Source of the DNA: an uncultured Bacteroidia bacterium
Lineage (GTDB): Bacteria > Bacteroidota > Bacteroidia > J057 > CALLMJ01
DNA length: 45,145 nucleotides
Reading direction: 5' to 3'
NCBI GenBank assembly: GCA_938006875.1
Contig: CALLMJ010000022.1
Span: 1 to 45,145, forward strand
Positions 42,132 through 45,145 of the stretch are shown one piece after another. The stretch's first letter is position 1; every line of letters begins with the position of its first letter. The notes under the pieces are model-generated. The model saw only the letters and a program-made list of their open reading frames with translations. It was not told the origin of the DNA and ran no database searches. The translations under genes were made by a program, and so were the position numbers.

Positions 42132-42971
42132 TTATTTGAATTTATATCCTTCAAATTCTTTGGTAAATTCTTTTTCTGGGAATTTTGGGTTAATTTCCAA
42201 GTCATAATATTCATATTGTTCAAACAAACCTATTTCATCATAAACAAATTGAACAATGGGTAAAAAATTATTTTTATTAATATAAAGCACAATTCTTTTT
42301 CCATAATCAGAGGGAACTTTAATGGTTTTACCGGGTGCTTTACTAAGGGGGTCAGAGACTATACCTTTGTTAAGTTCTACAATTTTGTATTCTGAGATAT
42401 ATAATTTTTTAGCAACTTGTAGAACAGTTTCATTGGGTTGCATTGTGTAAGATTGTATTTCATAACGAGTATTTTCCATAACTACTTTGTAACAATCTTG
42501 GTTATTCCATTTAATAGTGCCTTCTAGTTTCAAATTTTTATCTATATCATTAGCAAATTTTTTTTTGGCATTGATTAAAAGCTCTGCCATATAATCAAAA
42601 CCTGATGTAATAACATTATGATGTTGTTTATCTCTTAAAAGCGAACCATCAATATCTAAATTCAAGTTTATAAATGGAAATTTATTGGGATTCACTAAAG
42701 CGGTTTTATTGCCTTCAATATACAGAACTTCTGCTCCAGGATTTGGGGTATAGTTATAAATGTAAATTTTTAAGGGATTTCTTTGAAGTTTACACATTAA
42801 ATAGCCATATTCCATTTTTCCATCAATTCGTTCCCATTTTTTCATGGAATATTTTAAGGTTTTTATCTGCTGGGAAGCCTGAATCATTTTGTCAATTACT
42901 TCACGATTATTAAGTTGTGCTTTTAAAGAAAATGCAACAATGAATAAAAGTGTAACAAGAATTTTAATCAT
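42132..42971 (-). CDS. Secreted DUF1571-like protein with a LysM insert
   Basis: This 279-residue protein has a signal peptide (1-19). The N-terminal part (about 20-170) resembles DUF1571/LolA-like outer-membrane sensor folds: LKYSMKKWERIDGKM and NPGAEVLYIEGNKTALVNPN. A LysM-like segment lies at about 174-220 (YTMQPNETVLQVAKKLYISEYKIVELNKG and PGKTIKVP), followed by the end of the first domain (FVYDEIGLFEQYEYYDLEIN). LysM binds peptidoglycan-type glycans, so the protein may sit against the cell wall. An internal LysM within this domain is unusual. Confidence 0.75.
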   Translation of the reverse strand: MIKILVTLLFIVAFSLKAQLNNREVIDKMIQASQQIKTLKYSMKKWERIDGKMEYGYLMCKLQRNPLKIYIYNYTPNPGAEVLYIEGNKTALVNPNKFPFINLNLDIDGSLLRDKQHHNVITSGFDYMAELLINAKKKFANDIDKNLKLEGTIKWNNQDCYKVVMENTRYEIQSYTMQPNETVLQVAKKLYISEYKIVELNKGIVSDPLSKAPGKTIKVPSDYGKRIVLYINKNNFLPIVQFVYDEIGLFEQYEYYDLEINPKFPEKEFTKEFEGYKFK

Positions 42972-42985
42972 AATAAGTTTTTTTG

Positions 42986-42993
42986 CAAATTTA
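42986..42993 (-). promoter_or_regulatory. -7 box for the LysM gene
   Basis: The minus strand reads TAAATTTG, 14 bases before ATG 42971. Confidence 0.5.
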
Positions 42994-43008
42994 AACTCAA
43001 AAATAAGA

Positions 43009-43060
43009 CCAAAATTTTTTTGAGTTTTTTATTACCAAAATTTTTTTGAGTTTTTTATTA
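43009..43060. repeat. Perfect tandem duplication of a 26-base unit
   Basis: Two identical copies (43009-43034 and 43035-43060) of an AT-rich unit beginning CCAAAATTTTTTTGAG lie upstream of the LysM gene promoter. They probably arose by slippage in T-rich sequence. The rest of the 42972-43193 gap has no open frame of note. Confidence 0.85.
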
Positions 43061-43193
43061 ATTTTTTTATGTAAACAGTTTCTAAAAAAAGAATTCTCAA
43101 AATTTGAAAATTTTCCAAAAGTATAAATTGTCCAACTACATTTAGCAAAATCGTATGAATACAAATTATTTTCTAAAACTTTGAAAAAAGTTG

Positions 43194-43437
43194 TTATTCA
43201 AGTTCTTTATAATAAAGACTTTTTTCTTGTTCTGTCAAATCAGAACCTACATAAAAATCTCTTGCGATAGAAGTTATTTCTGCATAATTCTGATTATCTG
43301 TATTCTATGGATAAAAAACGAATAATATGACTAACAACTTCTTGATTTTCGTTCTAATTTTCTAAAAGTTTATCCACAACAAACAAACAACATGAATTAC
43401 GTTGCCAAAAGAAAGCAATTAAAAATAATTTCTTCAC
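43194..43437 (-). pseudogene. Decayed small gene of about 80 codons
   Basis: On the minus strand a frame starts at GTG 43437 (VKKLFLIAFFWQRN) and reads to DKLLEN, then meets TAG (43354-43356). It resumes NENQEVVSHIIRFLSIE, and after a 1-base shift near 43303-43308 continues NTDNQNYAEITSIARDFYVG and SDLTEQEKSLYYKELE to a TAA at 43194. The pieces together read as one protein, with one stop and one frameshift. The family is unknown. The 43061-43193 part of the gap shows nothing. Confidence 0.55.
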
Positions 43438-43446
43438 AAATTTAGG

Positions 43447-43965
43447 TTATTCAACCTCAATATTAACTTCTTCTAAAGATTGATAAAAGTTCATTGCTTG
43501 GTTACGAAAATCAATCATTTGAAGAGCGGCATAAGCAGCTTCTTCACCTTTGTTACCATATTTTCCACCAGCTCTTTCTATAGCTTGTTCTAAGTTATTG
43601 GGAGTTAAAACTCCAAATATAATGGGAACATCATTATCTTGAGAAGCTTTAGTGATACCATTGGCTACTGCTTGACAAATAAAATCAAAATGCTTGGTTT
43701 CACCTTGAATCACAACACCAATACAAATAATTGCATCGTAACAACCATAAGAAGCTAGATGATTAGCAGCATAAGATAATTCAAAAGAACCAGAAACATC
43801 AAACCTTTTTATAGTTTGAACATGATGTTTTTCTAAAACATTATAAGCACCTTGATAAAGTTTATTGGTAATATCGTTATGCCAATTTGATACTATGATT
43901 GCAACAGTTGTACTATCATAATTGCTAAGAGGCTGATATGTTGCCTGTAAATGAGCTAATGACAT
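43447..43965 (-). CDS. ribH: 6,7-dimethyl-8-ribityllumazine synthase
   Basis: RibH makes the lumazine precursor of riboflavin. The 172-residue protein has the family motifs VAIIVSNWHNDIT, VSGSFELSYAANHLA, CIGVVIQGETKHFDF (with catalytic His) and IIFGVLTPNNLEQAIERAG. The length is slightly above the family norm (about 155) because of N- and C-terminal tails. It is 7 bases downstream of the TPR gene, a pairing that is common in this phylum. Other rib genes are not in the window. Confidence 0.96.
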   Translation of the reverse strand: MSLAHLQATYQPLSNYDSTTVAIIVSNWHNDITNKLYQGAYNVLEKHHVQTIKRFDVSGSFELSYAANHLASYGCYDAIICIGVVIQGETKHFDFICQAVANGITKASQDNDVPIIFGVLTPNNLEQAIERAGGKYGNKGEEAAYAALQMIDFRNQAMNFYQSLEEVNIEVE

Positions 43966-43972
43966 ACCAATA

Positions 43973-44695
43973 TTAATTAGATAATTTTTCTGCCATTCTT
44001 TCGGCTCTTACTTTTTCTTGAGAACTAGGAAACCTTTTTAAAATTTCTTTATAAATTGCTAAGGCAGCATTATTTTGACCAGCAGCCTCATAGTTTTCAG
44101 CAGCTAATTGTAAATAAAATGGAGTAGTTTGATTATTTTCAATGATTCTGGCAGCTTGTTCATAAAATCCAGCGGCTTTTAAAGGTTCATTTAATTCTTC
44201 ATAACCATAAGCAATGGAAGCATAAGCAGATGCCGAAATTAAATTATTTGAGGGTTTAGAAAAAGACTCTAAATATTCAATACCTTCTTGAAATTGACCT
44301 TTTTTTAAAGCAATGATTCCGAGATAATATTTTGCTTGATTAGCACTATAAGTACCAGAATAATCATCAAGAATAGCTTTAAATCCTAAATTTTTTCCAT
44401 CACCATTTATAGCTTTATCAAGAGAATCTTTTTCAAAAAGTGCAACAGCACCTAACATTTTTACTTCTGCTTCTTCATTTAACCAATTTAAGTAGTAATT
44501 ATAACCAAAGTATCCAGAAATGATTACTACTAAACCTATTCCAAAGTAAGAAATTTGTTTTTTATAATTTTCAAAAAACAATTTTAACTTCGTTAAAATT
44601 GTTTCAGAATTAAGGTTATCATCTGTATTGTTTAACGTTGTTTTTGCAACCACCTCATTTTTAATTTGGTAAACCTCGTTATTTTGTTTACTCAT
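43973..44695 (-). CDS. Membrane-anchored TPR protein
   Basis: This 240-residue protein from ATG 44695 has a polar N-terminus (about 45 residues), one membrane helix (about 52-70, ISYFGIGLVVIISGYFGY) and three or four TPR-like helical repeats to the C-terminus. It is similar in layout to YfgM-like proteins, which assist envelope protein handling; the function here is unproven. The frame is open to 44746, but a TAACTTTG box at 44717-44724 falls inside that extension, so the inner ATG is chosen. It is co-transcribed with ribH. Confidence 0.8.
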   Translation of the reverse strand: MSKQNNEVYQIKNEVVAKTTLNNTDDNLNSETILTKLKLFFENYKKQISYFGIGLVVIISGYFGYNYYLNWLNEEAEVKMLGAVALFEKDSLDKAINGDGKNLGFKAILDDYSGTYSANQAKYYLGIIALKKGQFQEGIEYLESFSKPSNNLISASAYASIAYGYEELNEPLKAAGFYEQAARIIENNQTTPFYLQLAAENYEAAGQNNAALAIYKEILKRFPSSQEKVRAERMAEKLSN

Positions 44696-44716
44696 ATTCT
44701 TCCTCAAATAAGCACG

Positions 44717-44724
44717 CAAAGTTA
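44717..44724 (-). promoter_or_regulatory. -7 box for the TPR gene and ribH
   Basis: The minus strand reads TAACTTTG, 21 bases before ATG 44695. Confidence 0.5.
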
Positions 44725-44873
44725 GCACTTTTTTTTTATATCCCAAAAATTAATGCTTTTATTTTTTGGGTTTTTGTGATTATTTTTATTCCAAATTAAA
44801 CAATACGGATTTTGTTAGATTGATATGTGTGGAACCCATACTTAATAAAACAGTAATTTTGATAAAATAAATT

Positions 44874-45145
44874 TTAAAAATTATTCTCTAACTCAATAAT
44901 AATTTCACATAATACTTGATTATCAAGGGATTGCTGAATTTTAAATTGGGCTTTTTTTCCGTACAATAAGTTCAATCTTTCTTGGGTATTTCTTAAACCT
45001 ATTCCGCTTTCTGATACTAAACTTAAATCAAGAATCCCAGAAGAAAAAATCTGTATAATCCAAAATTTTTCTTTTAAAATGGAATGTATTTGTATAGAAC
45101 CCCCATTTCTTAATTTGGAGATTCCGTGTTTAATACCATTTTCTA
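44874..45145 (-). CDS. LytS/YehU-type sensor histidine kinase, C-terminus only
   Basis: The frame enters from the right edge and ends at TAA 44874, giving 90 full codons. The N box ENGIKHGI and the G-box region ESGIGLRNTQERLNLLYG define the ATPase domain of histidine kinases of the LytS family, which usually pair with a LytTR response regulator. The usual Asn-Ala-Ile-Lys-His is Asn-Gly-Ile-Lys-His here, and the D-box (DNG) reads SSG, a substitution seen in this family. The sensor and dimerisation parts are outside the window. Confidence 0.85.
   Translation of the reverse strand, partial: ENGIKHGISKLRNGGSIQIHSILKEKFWIIQIFSSGILDLSLVSESGIGLRNTQERLNLLYGKKAQFKIQQSLDNQVLCEIIIELENNF

Noticed and set aside
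43009-43060. Tandem repeat considered as part of a CRISPR array or origin iterons
   Set aside because: Only two adjoining copies with no spacers, made of homopolymer runs; slippage explains it.
1-45145. Search for tRNA, rRNA, phage, transposase or defence-system genes
   Set aside because: No cloverleaf-like sequences, no integrase or transposase motifs and no toxin-antitoxin or restriction motifs were recognised by eye.

Overview
The window is AT-rich, gene-dense bacterial chromosome from a member of the Bacteroidota. Three things point there: C-terminal sorting domains of the type IX secretion kind on two secreted enzymes, many copies of the Bacteroidota -7 promoter box (TAnnTTTG) just upstream of start codons with no Shine-Dalgarno sequences, and family content such as a DUF1573 lipoprotein, an M61-type peptidase and a coiled-coil/zapA/rny operon. 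I cannot place it below phylum level. I saw no rRNA, tRNA, CRISPR array, phage or transposase.

Layout. 1-614 (minus): a partial secreted protein and a small secreted protein. 808-2700 (plus): acetyl-CoA synthetase. 2790-6307 (plus): a tight five-gene run (secreted helical protein, FAH-family hydrolase, ferritin-like diiron protein, small exported protein, M20 amidohydrolase). 6369-9067 (minus): TolC-type outer-membrane protein and periplasmic adaptor without a pump. 9270-11841 (minus): stand-alone amino-acid-type adenylating enzyme overlapping purK. 11952-13217 (plus): family I CoA-transferase. 13369-20845 (plus): the complete tryptophan operon trpEGDCFBA plus a DAHP synthase, preceded by a classic attenuator: a 21-residue leader peptide with three consecutive Trp codons and mutually exclusive antiterminator and terminator hairpins. 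20903-22848 (plus): NRDE/TANGO2 protein and a secreted T9SS nuclease-like protein. 23032-26954 (minus): T9SS carboxylesterase, Nudix protein and RseP. 27413-32786 (plus): ferritin, small secreted protein, diadenylate cyclase CdaA, then a Ca2+/Na+ antiporter and a Ca2+-type P-ATPase. 33025-34914 (minus): uvrC. 35016-35744 (plus): MlaE-type permease. 35852-39421 (minus): udk, rdgB, rny, zapA and a coiled-coil partner. 39511-42971 (minus): DUF1573 lipoprotein, M61-like peptidase, a frameshifted small gene and a DUF1571-type protein with a LysM insert. 43194-44695 (minus): a decayed small gene, ribH and a TPR membrane protein. 44874-45145 (minus): the C-terminus of a LytS-type histidine kinase.

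The strongest items beyond routine annotation are the trp attenuator, readable to single-base level; a family of GC-richer dispersed intergenic repeats (27102-27218 and, inverted, 32870-32993, with a fragment at 6323); several predicted promoters so close to the start codon that the transcripts would be leaderless or nearly so; and two previously easy-to-miss broken small genes (41879-42120 and 43194-43437). I found no convincing new defence or mobile system; most of the window is housekeeping metabolism and envelope biology.
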